A stretch of DNA of 64,000 bases from Pseudomonadota bacterium (GTDB lineage: Bacteria; Desulfobacterota; Syntrophorhabdia; Syntrophorhabdales; Syntrophorhabdaceae): positions 1-64,000 of the forward strand of contig JAPLKC010000093.1 in the NCBI GenBank assembly GCA_026388255.1, in the 5' to 3' direction. This document shows, piece after piece, positions 46,900 through 53,956 of this stretch. The notes below the pieces were generated by a model, which was given only the letters and a program-made list of their open reading frames with translations, was not told the DNA's origin and ran no database searches. Made by a program: the position numbers and the translations under genes. The stretch's first letter is position 1; each line of letters opens with the position of its first letter.

Positions 46900-47024
46900 G
46901 CCGAAGCGTTATTTCGCGGCAAACTTTGTCAACTGCAGGGTCGCACAATCCTCAACGTAGCGCTGCTACGCTTCCGGTTGGCAACCCTTTGTTTCCGCGT
47001 TATCCATCGAAATTCCGCTTCGGC
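46900..47024. repeat. Nested palindromic intergenic element, copy 1
   Basis: The outer arms GCCGAAGCG (46900-46908) and CGCTTCGGC (47016-47024) are exact complements. A central hairpin CGTAGC-GCT-GCTACG lies at 46956-46970. The layout (outer palindrome, inner CGTA...TACG hairpin, no ORF) matches the second element at 50776-50900. It lies directly after the OppF-type gene, at the left border of the accessory island. Confidence 0.65.
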
Positions 47025-47123
47025 AAGGAATAACTGATAATTTTTATGTAAGATAATTTATTGAAATAATGAAGAATGTTCCTAAATACTTTACCAAAGC
47101 GAGTAAAGGAGAGTGAGAACTCT

Positions 47124-47390
47124 ATGAAAAAGGATAAAGAATCTGATAAAGACGAATTACGGGCCGAGTATAAGAGTTCTGATTTTCCCGGCTGTCTTGT
47201 AAGGGGCAAATACGCAAAACGCATAAAAGAATCATCCAATATCGTTGTGCTTAAGCCAGAGGTTGCACAAGTATTTCCAAATGAAGAGGCAGTCAATAAC
47301 GCCCTTCTTTCACTTATTGAAATTGCGCAAAAAACAACAGGCCAATCAAAGCGTTCCACTGGATCGGCCACAAAACGTGCCTCCCGGTGA
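47124..47390 (+). CDS. Small conserved protein, antitoxin-like (orphan)
   Basis: About 88 residues from the ATG at 47124 (a 5' extension to 47076 is possible). The core ELRAEYKSSDF, LVRGKYAKRIKESSNIVVLKPEVAQVFP, NEEAVNNALLSLIEIAQ matches a widespread small family that usually sits next to a toxin or a nucleotidyltransferase, where it is proposed to be an antitoxin. Here no toxin gene of its own is adjacent; the next gene pair has its own antitoxin. This reading is by pattern only, and function is unproven. Confidence 0.6.
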   Translation: MKKDKESDKDELRAEYKSSDFPGCLVRGKYAKRIKESSNIVVLKPEVAQVFPNEEAVNNALLSLIEIAQKTTGQSKRSTGSATKRASR

Positions 47391-47591
47391 AATCTGTATT
47401 GGTAAGCCTGCAAACCACAGCCATCGCGTGCCTGCTTGCCCATCGAAAGTATTTCCGGCCAAAAAATAGTGTCTTTGTATGTTGATATACCACTGACCCA
47501 AAATAGTGTTTTGGATAATAACATGAAAAGATCGTTGACTATGGTATATTGATGCGGTATGATTAATTCATACTATGTGTGGAGGTATTAA

Positions 47592-47828
47592 ATGGCAACA
47601 GCAGTTAAGAGGACCATATCTCTTCCTCATGACCTTGCGAGAGAGATGGAATTTGTGGCCAAAGAAGAAGGCAAGACTATCAGCGCTTTGGTTCAGGATG
47701 CCGTAAGGATTTCGTTGAAGGAAAGGCAGAAAAAAGAGTTCTATCATATTCAGGGATACTGGAGTGATAAAGCAAAGGAAAAGGGCATTCTTACTGAAGA
47801 TGATCTTGAGGATTACCTGAAAAAGTGA
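47592..47828 (+). CDS. Ribbon-helix-helix antitoxin of a PIN module
   Basis: 78 residues. The N-terminal stretch VKRTISLPHDLAREMEFVAKEEGKTISALVQDAV is a CopG/RHH fold, which binds operator DNA; the C-terminal acidic tail (GILTEDDLEDYLKK) likely wraps the toxin. The gene overlaps the PIN toxin by 4 bases (GTGA), the classical arrangement for a type II toxin-antitoxin pair with autoregulation. Confidence 0.88.
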   Translation: MATAVKRTISLPHDLAREMEFVAKEEGKTISALVQDAVRISLKERQKKEFYHIQGYWSDKAKEKGILTEDDLEDYLKK

Positions 47829-48220
47829 AACTCGTTTTTGATACGAATATTTACATATCCGCATTTGTCATTCCTCACAGTAAAGCCGAGAAAGCGATTC
47901 TGAAGGTTATAGAAGGTAAAGACGCGCTGCTCATCTCAAAAGATATTATAAATGAGACACTTACAGTGCTTTCGACAAAATTCTATCGGGATAAAGAAGC
48001 ATTGAGTCATCTGGCAATCTATCTTTCAGAAATTGCTCAAATTGTGGAGCCGGTGGAGGTAAAGTTGACGGTACTTAAAGACGAACCTGACAATAGAATT
48101 CTTGAATGTGCTGTGTCGGGCAAAGCCGATGCTATCATAACCGGCGACAAGGAGATGCTCAAACTGAAAGAATTTAAGGGGATCAGGATCATGAGCTTGA
48201 GAGAATATTTGGAGAGTTAG
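47825..48220 (+). CDS. PIN-domain ribonuclease toxin
   Basis: 131 residues of the VapC-like PIN nuclease family, starting from GTG. Acidic active-site positions are seen in VFDTNIYISAF near residue 5, in the INETLTVL helix, in EPDNRILECA and in AIITGDKEML. It would cleave tRNA or rRNA when released from its RHH partner. Translational coupling with the antitoxin is through the GTGA overlap. Confidence 0.88.
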   Translation: MKLVFDTNIYISAFVIPHSKAEKAILKVIEGKDALLISKDIINETLTVLSTKFYRDKEALSHLAIYLSEIAQIVEPVEVKLTVLKDEPDNRILECAVSGKADAIITGDKEMLKLKEFKGIRIMSLREYLES

Positions 48221-48316
48221 TGAGTGATGTTGGAGTGATGGGCACGATGAGGACAGATTAATACTCTATAGTACTACTTCGCTCAGTTATTCGATATTGG
48301 AGAAAGCATACTTAGC

Positions 48317-50407
48317 ATGAAAATCGCACTGAAAGAATTGAAGCTTGCGTTACAGAGAGTTTCCACTGGCCGTAATATCGCATACAAAAGATTCTTTCGT
48401 TCCATGTATCTGGCATACCAACTGGCCGAGGAACAAAACTTGAACCGATTGAGGGACAAGCTCAAAGGTAGTTGGCAGCCGCAAAAGCCTTGGAGGATTT
48501 ACACTCCAAAGTCTTCAGGCCTACAACGACCCATCACACTTTTACATATTGAAGACCAGATTGTCTTGCAACTAATAGCAAATAGGATTGCCGACAAGTT
48601 GTATGCAAGGCGAAAAAAAATTGAATACCATGTGGCTTTTAGTAATGTGTTAGCCAGTGCAAAAGACAATGTCTTTTTTCTTGAGGATTGGCATAAAGCA
48701 TATTTAATTTTTCAAAAAAAATGTGAAGAAAATTATCGGAAAGGCTTTCGATGGATTGCTCATTTTGATTTGGCTGCATACTACGATACTATTTCGCATG
48801 AATTATTAATTAAGACTATTGCGCCAAAATCCCATGAAAAGGAACCTTGGAAGACTTATAAGAAATGGTTGGGTCTCTGGTCGTCTCCTGAAGGCGTTGA
48901 TGGACACGGGCATGGCATACCACAGGGCCCAATAGCTGCTGATTTTTTGGCTGAGGCATTCTTACTACCAATGGATGAAATGTTTTTAAAAAAAGGTGTC
49001 CGTTATGTCATATATGTTGACGACATACGCATTTTTACCAAGACAGAGTTGGCTGCGCAACAGGCAGCAGTTGAATTAGAGGTTTACTGTAGAAACCTTG
49101 GTTTGATCCCCCAAGGTAACAAGTTTGCAATCAAGAGAGCCGAAAAACTTAGTGATGCATTGGGTGCATTACCCAGCATTCAGCCACAAGATACTGTGCC
49201 TGCCGAAGAAATTCCTCAGATGACAATTGATGAAGCGGAACGACTCTTTTTGGGATCCCTGAACAAAAGACCTCTGAGAATAGACGACAATTCAAAAGCT
49301 CGATACGTCCTATTCCGGTCCCCTAAATCTAAGATAATCATGAATAAAGTTTTAATACTTCTGGCAAGACACCCAGAACATATAGATGTTTTTGCCAATT
49401 TCTTAAGAAATTACGACAAGAGCGCCCCACTTGAAAAGACAATATTGAAAATTTTTGAACAAGGTTCGCCATATGGATACGTAAGAGGAGAACTATATCA
49501 TATAATGGCTCGTATAGGAACTTTGGAGTCTTTGAGAATACTGCAAATGCAAGCAAAAAGAGACTTAAAAGACAAAAACGCATGTGTAGTATTGAAGTGG
49601 GGGGCAATTTCTCTCCTCCTTTCTTGTCAGAAGTTTGGCATATGTCGGATATCTAGTAGAATAACTAAGCAAGAGTCCATCGTCCAGGCTTTGTTGTTTC
49701 CGGTTATTCCAGATGAGGAGTTTTGTGAAAAAGGTATACTCAAGGACTTGATATCCGCAAAGGATTTTATGTCAGGCCTGTTGGCTCCCGAGCAACTTTT
49801 TATAAGAAGCCAGACGTTAAAAGATTATTTATTGAAACCGAAAGATTGTCATCCTGTGATACAAAACATATTAAAATCACTTGGAATAGTTGGCAAAAGG
49901 TTTTCGCCAAAAATTGACCAAATATCTGACATTTTATACAGAAAATTTGGTGTCAAGGAGAGCCAGTCTTGGCGAAAGCTTTTTTCGGATGAATTTACGC
50001 ATGTGTTACAAATACTTATACAAGCTGAAGTTTATTATCTTCCTGCCCCGAGTATTTGGATTCAGTGGCAAAACTCCTTTAACGACGCAGTGCAAAAAGC
50101 ATTACTTGCATACTTAAACAGTAGAAGCCTCGCAGGTGCTGGAAAAATCACTAATGCAAACAGCCAATTAATAGATTTTGGAGTCCGCTTGGACAACAAT
50201 ACGAGTTTTTCAAAAACTTACCCGTCCATTGCAGACGTTTTTAGAGATATGAATAAACGACGAAACAGTATTCCTGGTTCGCATCCTTACGAAAAGAAAA
50301 CTGGCAGTCAAACAAACTATTTGAAAACGCAAGAGAGAAATAAATTTGCTCACAGACTCAAGGCAGCATATGAAGAAATCATCAATATTATTGAAAACAA
50401 TCCTTAA
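48317..50407 (+). CDS. Reverse transcriptase with helical-repeat region and C-terminal HEPN motif (AbiA-like defence RT candidate)
   Basis: 696 residues. The RT domain (about 1-300) has motif A FDLAAYYD with Asp151, motif B GHGIPQGPIAADFLAEAF, and catalytic YVDD at residues 233-236, followed by the NKFAIKRAEK-type motif. There is no group II intron maturase region and no retron-like short length. Residues about 330-600 are predicted helical repeats. The C-terminus carries RNKFAH (Arg674-His679), the R-x4-H signature of HEPN ribonucleases. This RT-helical repeat-HEPN order is that of the lactococcal abortive-infection protein AbiA and related 'unknown group' defence RTs. The start at 48317 has only a distant GGAG. 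It lies between toxin-antitoxin modules. A defence role is inference. Confidence 0.85.
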   Translation: MKIALKELKLALQRVSTGRNIAYKRFFRSMYLAYQLAEEQNLNRLRDKLKGSWQPQKPWRIYTPKSSGLQRPITLLHIEDQIVLQLIANRIADKLYARRKKIEYHVAFSNVLASAKDNVFFLEDWHKAYLIFQKKCEENYRKGFRWIAHFDLAAYYDTISHELLIKTIAPKSHEKEPWKTYKKWLGLWSSPEGVDGHGHGIPQGPIAADFLAEAFLLPMDEMFLKKGVRYVIYVDDIRIFTKTELAAQQAAVELEVYCRNLGLIPQGNKFAIKRAEKLSDALGALPSIQPQDTVPAEEIPQMTIDEAERLFLGSLNKRPLRIDDNSKARYVLFRSPKSKIIMNKVLILLARHPEHIDVFANFLRNYDKSAPLEKTILKIFEQGSPYGYVRGELYHIMARIGTLESLRILQMQAKRDLKDKNACVVLKWGAISLLLSCQKFGICRISSRITKQESIVQALLFPVIPDEEFCEKGILKDLISAKDFMSGLLAPEQLFIRSQTLKDYLLKPKDCHPVIQNILKSLGIVGKRFSPKIDQISDILYRKFGVKESQSWRKLFSDEFTHVLQILIQAEVYYLPAPSIWIQWQNSFNDAVQKALLAYLNSRSLAGAGKITNANSQLIDFGVRLDNNTSFSKTYPSIADVFRDMNKRRNSIPGSHPYEKKTGSQTNYLKTQERNKFAHRLKAAYEEIINIIENNP

Positions 50408-50690
50408 AGGCTCTTGTCGTGCGAGGAGGGCTTAGAGGAAATCCTATAATCCTCCTGTCAAGTAAATTATGGCTTAACCCCTGTAGAATATGCAGAGCGA
50501 ATGATATTGACAGGATGAATACAAAACCTCTAAACTTGTGTTGTACTAAAGAGGGGGGGTATGGTCACTCCCCCTGCATAATGTATTGCGTTCTATGCTT
50601 CTTTCTGACCTGCGAAGTTGAATTGTATTCTTTATTTAACTACTTTTATTAAGGTTTTTTCAATTGTTTTATTTCATAAAAAACTGTTTT

Positions 50691-50730
50691 GCCAGGTTGA
50701 CCCCTGAGAAAAGTCTCTCTCAGAATAAAG
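50691..50730. repeat. Degenerate dispersed repeat fragment A, copy 1
   Basis: The segment with TGACCCCTGAGAAAAGTCTC resembles the stretch at 52817-52855 (AGACCCCGGAGAAAAGTCTC) for about 35 bases, both continuing into CTCAGA or CCCAGA. No coding potential. Confidence 0.5.
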
Positions 50731-50775
50731 AAGATGTGATAAAACAAGCGCTGGCTTGGGTTTGCAGATGATTTA

Positions 50776-50900
50776 TTCCATTCCTAAATCAAAGCGCTAC
50801 CATCGTTGCCTTCGTCGTCGGTGTCTCGACGTACCGTTTTAGTACGCCTACGCCACCTCTTCCTTGCCGCCTTGATATCATCTTTGATTTAGAAATGGAA
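50776..50900. repeat. Nested palindromic intergenic element, copy 2
   Basis: The outer arms are 19 bases (50776-50794 and 50882-50900) and pair with one mismatch. A central hairpin CGTAC-CGTTTTA-GTACG lies at 50830-50846. The total length, 125 bases, equals that of the element at 46900-47024, although the sequences differ. Confidence 0.65.
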
Positions 50901-51059
50901 TTAGATTTGCAGCAACAGTTGCTGAAAATTGGATGTACGAATTATAAATATCTCCCTGCCACTGGTTGAAAATATTCCAATGTGCCGTTCCCGCCCCCCC
51001 CTCAAAATATTTGCTAACACAGTGTTAGAAAATATAAATATTCTCGTAAAACCAATATG

Positions 51060-51142
51060 GCTCAGGAGCTATTTTATTCCATTAAAAGGCAGCACTTGAC
51101 GGTGCCGTCCTTAAATATTTCAATATATTTTTGTTGTGGCCT
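51060..51142. repeat. Degenerate dispersed repeat fragment B, copy 1
   Basis: This aligns with 55107-55183: GAGCTATTTTATTCCATTAAAAGG matches GAGCCATTTATTTCATTAAATGG (in pieces), then TTGACGGTGCCGTCCTTAAATATTTC matches CTGACGGGGCCATCCTTCAATATTTC. Both are flanked by accessory genes. Likely remnants of an ancestral mobile repeat. Confidence 0.5.
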
Positions 51143-51146
51143 GTCT

Positions 51147-51479
51147 TCATAACATTTTTTCCAGTTGCTCGACAAAACCTGGCAGATCTTCCTTTGCTAT
51201 GCTCCAAACCACATCAATATTAACGCCGAAATAGTCGTGGATCAGTTTGTCTCTTGTACCTGCAATTTCTTTCCATGTTATATTGGGATGTCTTTTTTTA
51301 ATATTATCAGATAGAAGTTTGACTGCCTCTCCAATAATCTCGATATTTCTGATTACGGCATCTTGAGTTTTGTGGTCTTGCAGGAAATTGTCATATTCCA
51401 TTTGTTCAATATATGACCGGATCCGATGAGCACATTCAATAATATCTTGAACGAGTTCCTGATCGTTTCGTTTAGACAT
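51147..51479 (-). CDS. hepT: HepT-type toxin (DUF86 HEPN ribonuclease family)
   Basis: 110 residues. It has the helical HEPN fold with the active motif R-x4-H-x-Y in TRDKLIHDYFG near residue 80. Such HepT proteins pair with MntA nucleotidyltransferase antitoxins, which AMPylate the tyrosine and silence the toxin. The partner gene is immediately upstream (8-base overlap). The motif residues are intact, so the module may be functional. Confidence 0.9.
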   Translation of the reverse strand: MSKRNDQELVQDIIECAHRIRSYIEQMEYDNFLQDHKTQDAVIRNIEIIGEAVKLLSDNIKKRHPNITWKEIAGTRDKLIHDYFGVNIDVVWSIAKEDLPGFVEQLEKML

Positions 51480-51774
51480 AGGTCAGGGTGCTTCGTATGT
51501 CATCTGCGACCTTCTTTACGCGTATATTTTCAAGACCGTCACGCGTTAGAAGATCCACTTTTCTTCCAAGAATTTCCTCAAGGTATTCGACAAGCCTGAT
51601 AAATTTGAGGCCCATGGGCCGGCTGAACTCTACAATAAGGTCAATATCGCTGCTATCGTTATCGGCTCCCGTAGCGACAGAACCGAAGAGACCAATCTTC
51701 TCAACACCAAATTCTGAAGAAAGATAGTCACGCTGTTTTCTTATCTTTTCTATCGCTTCGTTTTTAATAGCCAT
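51472..51774 (-). CDS. mntA: MntA-type minimal nucleotidyltransferase antitoxin
   Basis: About 100 residues from the ATG at 51774, which follows GAGG at good spacing (an upstream start at 51783 is possible). It has the minimal nucleotidyltransferase motif G-S-x10-D-x-D in LFGSVATGADNDSSDIDLIVEF. It should transfer AMP to the HepT tyrosine. Overlap with hepT suggests a coupled toxin-antitoxin operon, with the antitoxin first. Confidence 0.9.
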   Translation of the reverse strand: MAIKNEAIEKIRKQRDYLSSEFGVEKIGLFGSVATGADNDSSDIDLIVEFSRPMGLKFIRLVEYLEEILGRKVDLLTRDGLENIRVKKVADDIRSTLTYV

Positions 51775-51797
51775 TTTATGCACCTCAATTCTTCATT

Positions 51798-51905
51798 CTA
51801 CGCATAAATGGTTATGTCGTCAATCTTATTTTCAAATTTGTCTTGAATATGCTTTGGCAATTCCTTGAAATTTCTTTTAAAGGAATCAGTATGGATTATT
51901 TTCAT
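51798..51905 (-). pseudogene. Truncated RelE/ParE-superfamily toxin, remnant 1 (35 aa)
   Basis: The open frame MKIIHTDSFKRNFKELPKHI and on to the stop (35 codons) matches only the N-terminal third of a RelE-fold toxin (usually 85-95 residues). Its ATG overlaps the TGA of the antitoxin gene above (ATGA). The catalytic C-terminal strands are absent and no remaining part is found before mntA, so it is probably dead. Confidence 0.7.
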
Positions 51906-52159
51906 GCCTTTAGGTCGGCAAGGAATTCATCAACTGAAGAAAAGCTTTTAACTCTGCCCTTTTTGATGTCGTTATCAGCTTCCTTCTCCGCTTTATCCCA
52001 ATCATAATTTTTGAAATACAGGGGAAAGGATAACGCATACTTAATAAGCTCAAATACTGCTGCAGCGTCATCGGTTATTTTTGATTTTTTCTTGAAATCA
52101 GAGATTCCGGCAAATATTTCATCAGGTATATCCATAGTAATTTTATGACTTGTTTTCAT
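51902..52159 (-). CDS. Antitoxin gene left by truncated toxin 1
   Basis: 85 residues with a strong ribosome-binding site (AGGAGG, six bases from the ATG). The sequence MKTSHKITMDIPDEIFAGISDF and later KEADNDIKKGRVKSFSSVDEFLADL has the layout of a small antitoxin: a DNA-binding or dimerisation front and a toxin-wrapping tail with the S-(F/V)-x-S-x-x-E-(F/A) pattern seen in RelB-type antitoxins. I cannot name the subfamily. It overlaps the toxin remnant by 4 bases. It appears intact. Confidence 0.65.
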   Translation of the reverse strand: MKTSHKITMDIPDEIFAGISDFKKKSKITDDAAAVFELIKYALSFPLYFKNYDWDKAEKEADNDIKKGRVKSFSSVDEFLADLKA

Positions 52160-52203
52160 CAGGAACCTCCTCTTTGTATCTTTAGAATATCACAGATAAA
52201 ATG

Positions 52204-52238
52204 TTCATTTCAACGGGAAAAATAATGGAAGAACATCC
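52204..52238. repeat. Degenerate dispersed repeat fragment C, copy 1 (abuts the truncated toxin)
   Basis: TTCATTTCAACGGGAAAAAT and the following 15 bases resemble 55824-55858 (TTCATTTCAACAGGGAAAAG, then AATGAAATAAACATC). The copy here abuts the stop codon of the truncated toxin frame at 52239, so repeat insertion or a recombination at the repeat could have removed the toxin C-terminus. Confidence 0.5.
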
Positions 52239-52352
52239 TTACAATAGTGGAGAAATATATTCATCGATTTTTTTTTCAAGAGATCTTTTGAAACGAGGCT
52301 CTATTTTTTCAATTTGTTTCAGAAATTCGGATGTAAGAAAAATCCGGTACAT
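52239..52352 (-). pseudogene. Truncated RelE-superfamily toxin, remnant 2 (37 aa)
   Basis: The frame MYRIFLTSEFLKQIEKIEPR and on to EYISPLL-stop matches the N-terminus of a RelE-fold mRNA interferase or gyrase toxin (family length about 85-95) and ends abruptly. Its ATG overlaps the antitoxin stop by one base (TGATG). The sequence directly downstream is the repeat fragment at 52204-52238. Confidence 0.72.
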
Positions 52353-52591
52353 CAGAGAAGCTGACCTTTGTGATTCTTGTAATCATCGATCCCCCGGTTC
52401 ATCGAATCCTTTAGCGTTGTATTGGAATTTATCTCTGCCATCTCGAATTCATCAACAAATTCAATTTCGTTGATGTACCGCAATGCGGCTGTTTCAATAA
52501 AATTAGAGAGAGGCCTGTTTTCTTGTTCAGCTATTGTCTTGAAGGTGTTATATACCTCATCATTAAGCCTGAGTGTTACTACTTTTGCCAT
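52352..52591 (-). CDS. RHH-type antitoxin left by truncated toxin 2
   Basis: 79 residues, preceded by AGGAGG. MAKVVTLRLNDEVYNTFKTIA and NRPLSNFIETAALRYI form a CopG-like ribbon-helix-helix DNA-binding domain; the rest (EFEMAEINSNTTLKDSMNRG) would wrap the toxin. The gene itself looks intact, while its toxin partner at 52239-52352 is truncated, so it is probably a toxin-less antitoxin. Confidence 0.78.
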   Translation of the reverse strand: MAKVVTLRLNDEVYNTFKTIAEQENRPLSNFIETAALRYINEIEFVDEFEMAEINSNTTLKDSMNRGIDDYKNHKGQLL

Positions 52592-53002
52592 ATTGCACCT
52601 CCTGAATGCAATATATTCTAAAATATTTTATTAATCAATAATAAAAACTCATATCAGGAGACAGAGTTTTGCCTGGATATGGTGTTGAGGGGGGGGTAGA
52701 TTATCAAGTTTTGGCTGAGGATTGATAGAACAAGTAAAAACATAAGGGGTCAGGTCTTGCAATAACACATTTTCCACTTCGCCGCTTTACAGGTTTCTTT
52801 TATTGAACATTATGTTGGCAGGCAGACCCCGGAGAAAAGTCTCGCCCAGAGTCTTCATCCGAAAATTATATGTTCGGCCTCTTTCCAATAAGCTAAAACT
52901 ACTGTTTATTCTATTTTCGATAGAGAAAAATATTAATATGTGGTACACAAAGCAAATATGTAGCCGGTCCACTGGCAACCCCAAATTGCAGGAAAGGCGG
53001 AA
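52592..53002. other. Intergenic region with repeat fragments before the PfkB kinase
   Basis: It holds a GGGGTCAGGTCTTGCAATAA stretch at 52746-52765 and the fragment A copy 2 at 52817-52855 (AGACCCCGGAGAAAAGTCTC). I see no gene or strong promoter. Similar 'GGGGTCAG/A' stretches sit beside repeat-associated transposases in other deltaproteobacteria, but no transposase is present here. Confidence 0.45.
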
Positions 53003-53890
53003 ATGAGTCATTACGATATTGTATTTGTGGGTTATTTAGGTACATATACAGTTGTTCCTTTTGATGGACCTTCTTCCGTCGAATCGGGCGGTCCGGTCTT
53101 TTTTAGTGTGGCAGCAGCTTCCTGTCTTGTAAAAAGAATTTGCATGGTAACAAGAGTTTCCGAAAGCGAAGCACGCCTTGTGGAGCTGCTCAAAGAGGCT
53201 GGCATTGATCTCTTCATGCAGCATCGAGAAACCCCTCGATACCGTGTTGTATTTCCGACTGCAAAATTCGATGAAAGGCAAGTTTTTCTCGTAAAAAGCG
53301 GAGAACATTTTGTTATTAATGACATACCTCCTATTGAACCGTGCCTGATTCACCTTGCCGGATGGCACCTTCACGAATTTCCGCTGGAGTTTATGCACGC
53401 ACTGAAAGCACGCGGATTCCGTTTATCAGTGGATATGCAGGCTTTCATGTTCCAGGCGGACAGTAAGACAGGCGCTCTTTACATTGAGGATATTCCGGAG
53501 AAAAAGGAAATTCTGGATATGGCTGATTTTGTGAAACTTGATGCAGTGGAGGCAAAAACACTTACCGGTACTGAGGTTCTGCAAGACCAGGCCGATATTC
53601 TGGAAGACTGGGGGAGTTCCGAGACCGTGATAACATGTTCAAATGGAGCGCTGGTTAAAAGCAATGGTAGAACCATATTTGCAAAATTTACCAATAGGAG
53701 CAGCCAAGGAAGAATGGGTCGTGGTGACACTGTTATGGGAGCGTATCTGTCGTGTAGGCTGGATCATTCCATTGAAGACTCTCTCCTGTTCGCTGCAGCT
53801 CTGACATCGATTAAGTTGGAATCCGCCGGTCCGTTCATGGGTTCACTTGAAGATGTTAATGCGAGAATGTGCCAACCCGGACGCTCTTGA
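53003..53890 (+). CDS. PfkB-family carbohydrate kinase
   Basis: 295-residue ribokinase-fold enzyme. The C-terminal catalytic motif reads GRMGRGDTVMGAYLSC, with the active aspartate in GRGDT (usually GAGDT); the N-terminus reads YDIVFVGYLGTYTVVPF and lacks the usual double-Gly start. VLQDQADILEDWGSSETVITCSNGAL marks the nucleotide-binding half. The substrate is unknown: nucleoside, fructose or another sugar is possible. It stands alone, at the right part of the accessory island. Confidence 0.82.
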   Translation: MSHYDIVFVGYLGTYTVVPFDGPSSVESGGPVFFSVAAASCLVKRICMVTRVSESEARLVELLKEAGIDLFMQHRETPRYRVVFPTAKFDERQVFLVKSGEHFVINDIPPIEPCLIHLAGWHLHEFPLEFMHALKARGFRLSVDMQAFMFQADSKTGALYIEDIPEKKEILDMADFVKLDAVEAKTLTGTEVLQDQADILEDWGSSETVITCSNGALVKSNGRTIFAKFTNRSSQGRMGRGDTVMGAYLSCRLDHSIEDSLLFAAALTSIKLESAGPFMGSLEDVNARMCQPGRS

Positions 53891-53956
53891 AATGTTGAAG
53901 CGTAGGCGCAACTCAGAATCGTAGCCCTTCAACCTACAGCCCGCTATGATATACCT

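Larger units (their letters stand above)
50408..51146. other. Long intergenic region after the reverse transcriptase, with repeats
   Basis: No supportable protein gene. It contains a 9-bp inverted pair TCCTGTCAA (50453-50461) / TTGACAGGA (50507-50515), which could shape a structured RNA, a repeat fragment at 50691-50730, the nested palindrome at 50776-50900, and another degenerate repeat at 51060-51142. A defence-RT-associated noncoding RNA could sit here or in the 96 bases before the RT; I cannot identify one. Confidence 0.45.

Noticed and set aside
48317-50407. Retron or group II intron reading of the reverse transcriptase
   Set aside because: The protein has no maturase or X/En domains, no recognisable intron RNA around it, and is much longer than retron RTs with a HEPN-type end.
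50419-50652. 77-residue open frame after the reverse transcriptase
   Set aside because: Cysteine-rich composition with no recognisable family, a weak start and location in repeat-bearing intergenic DNA; I consider it spurious.
46900-51142. CRISPR array in the repeat-bearing regions
   Set aside because: The repeats are isolated palindromes or degenerate pairs, with no regularly spaced identical units and no cas genes.
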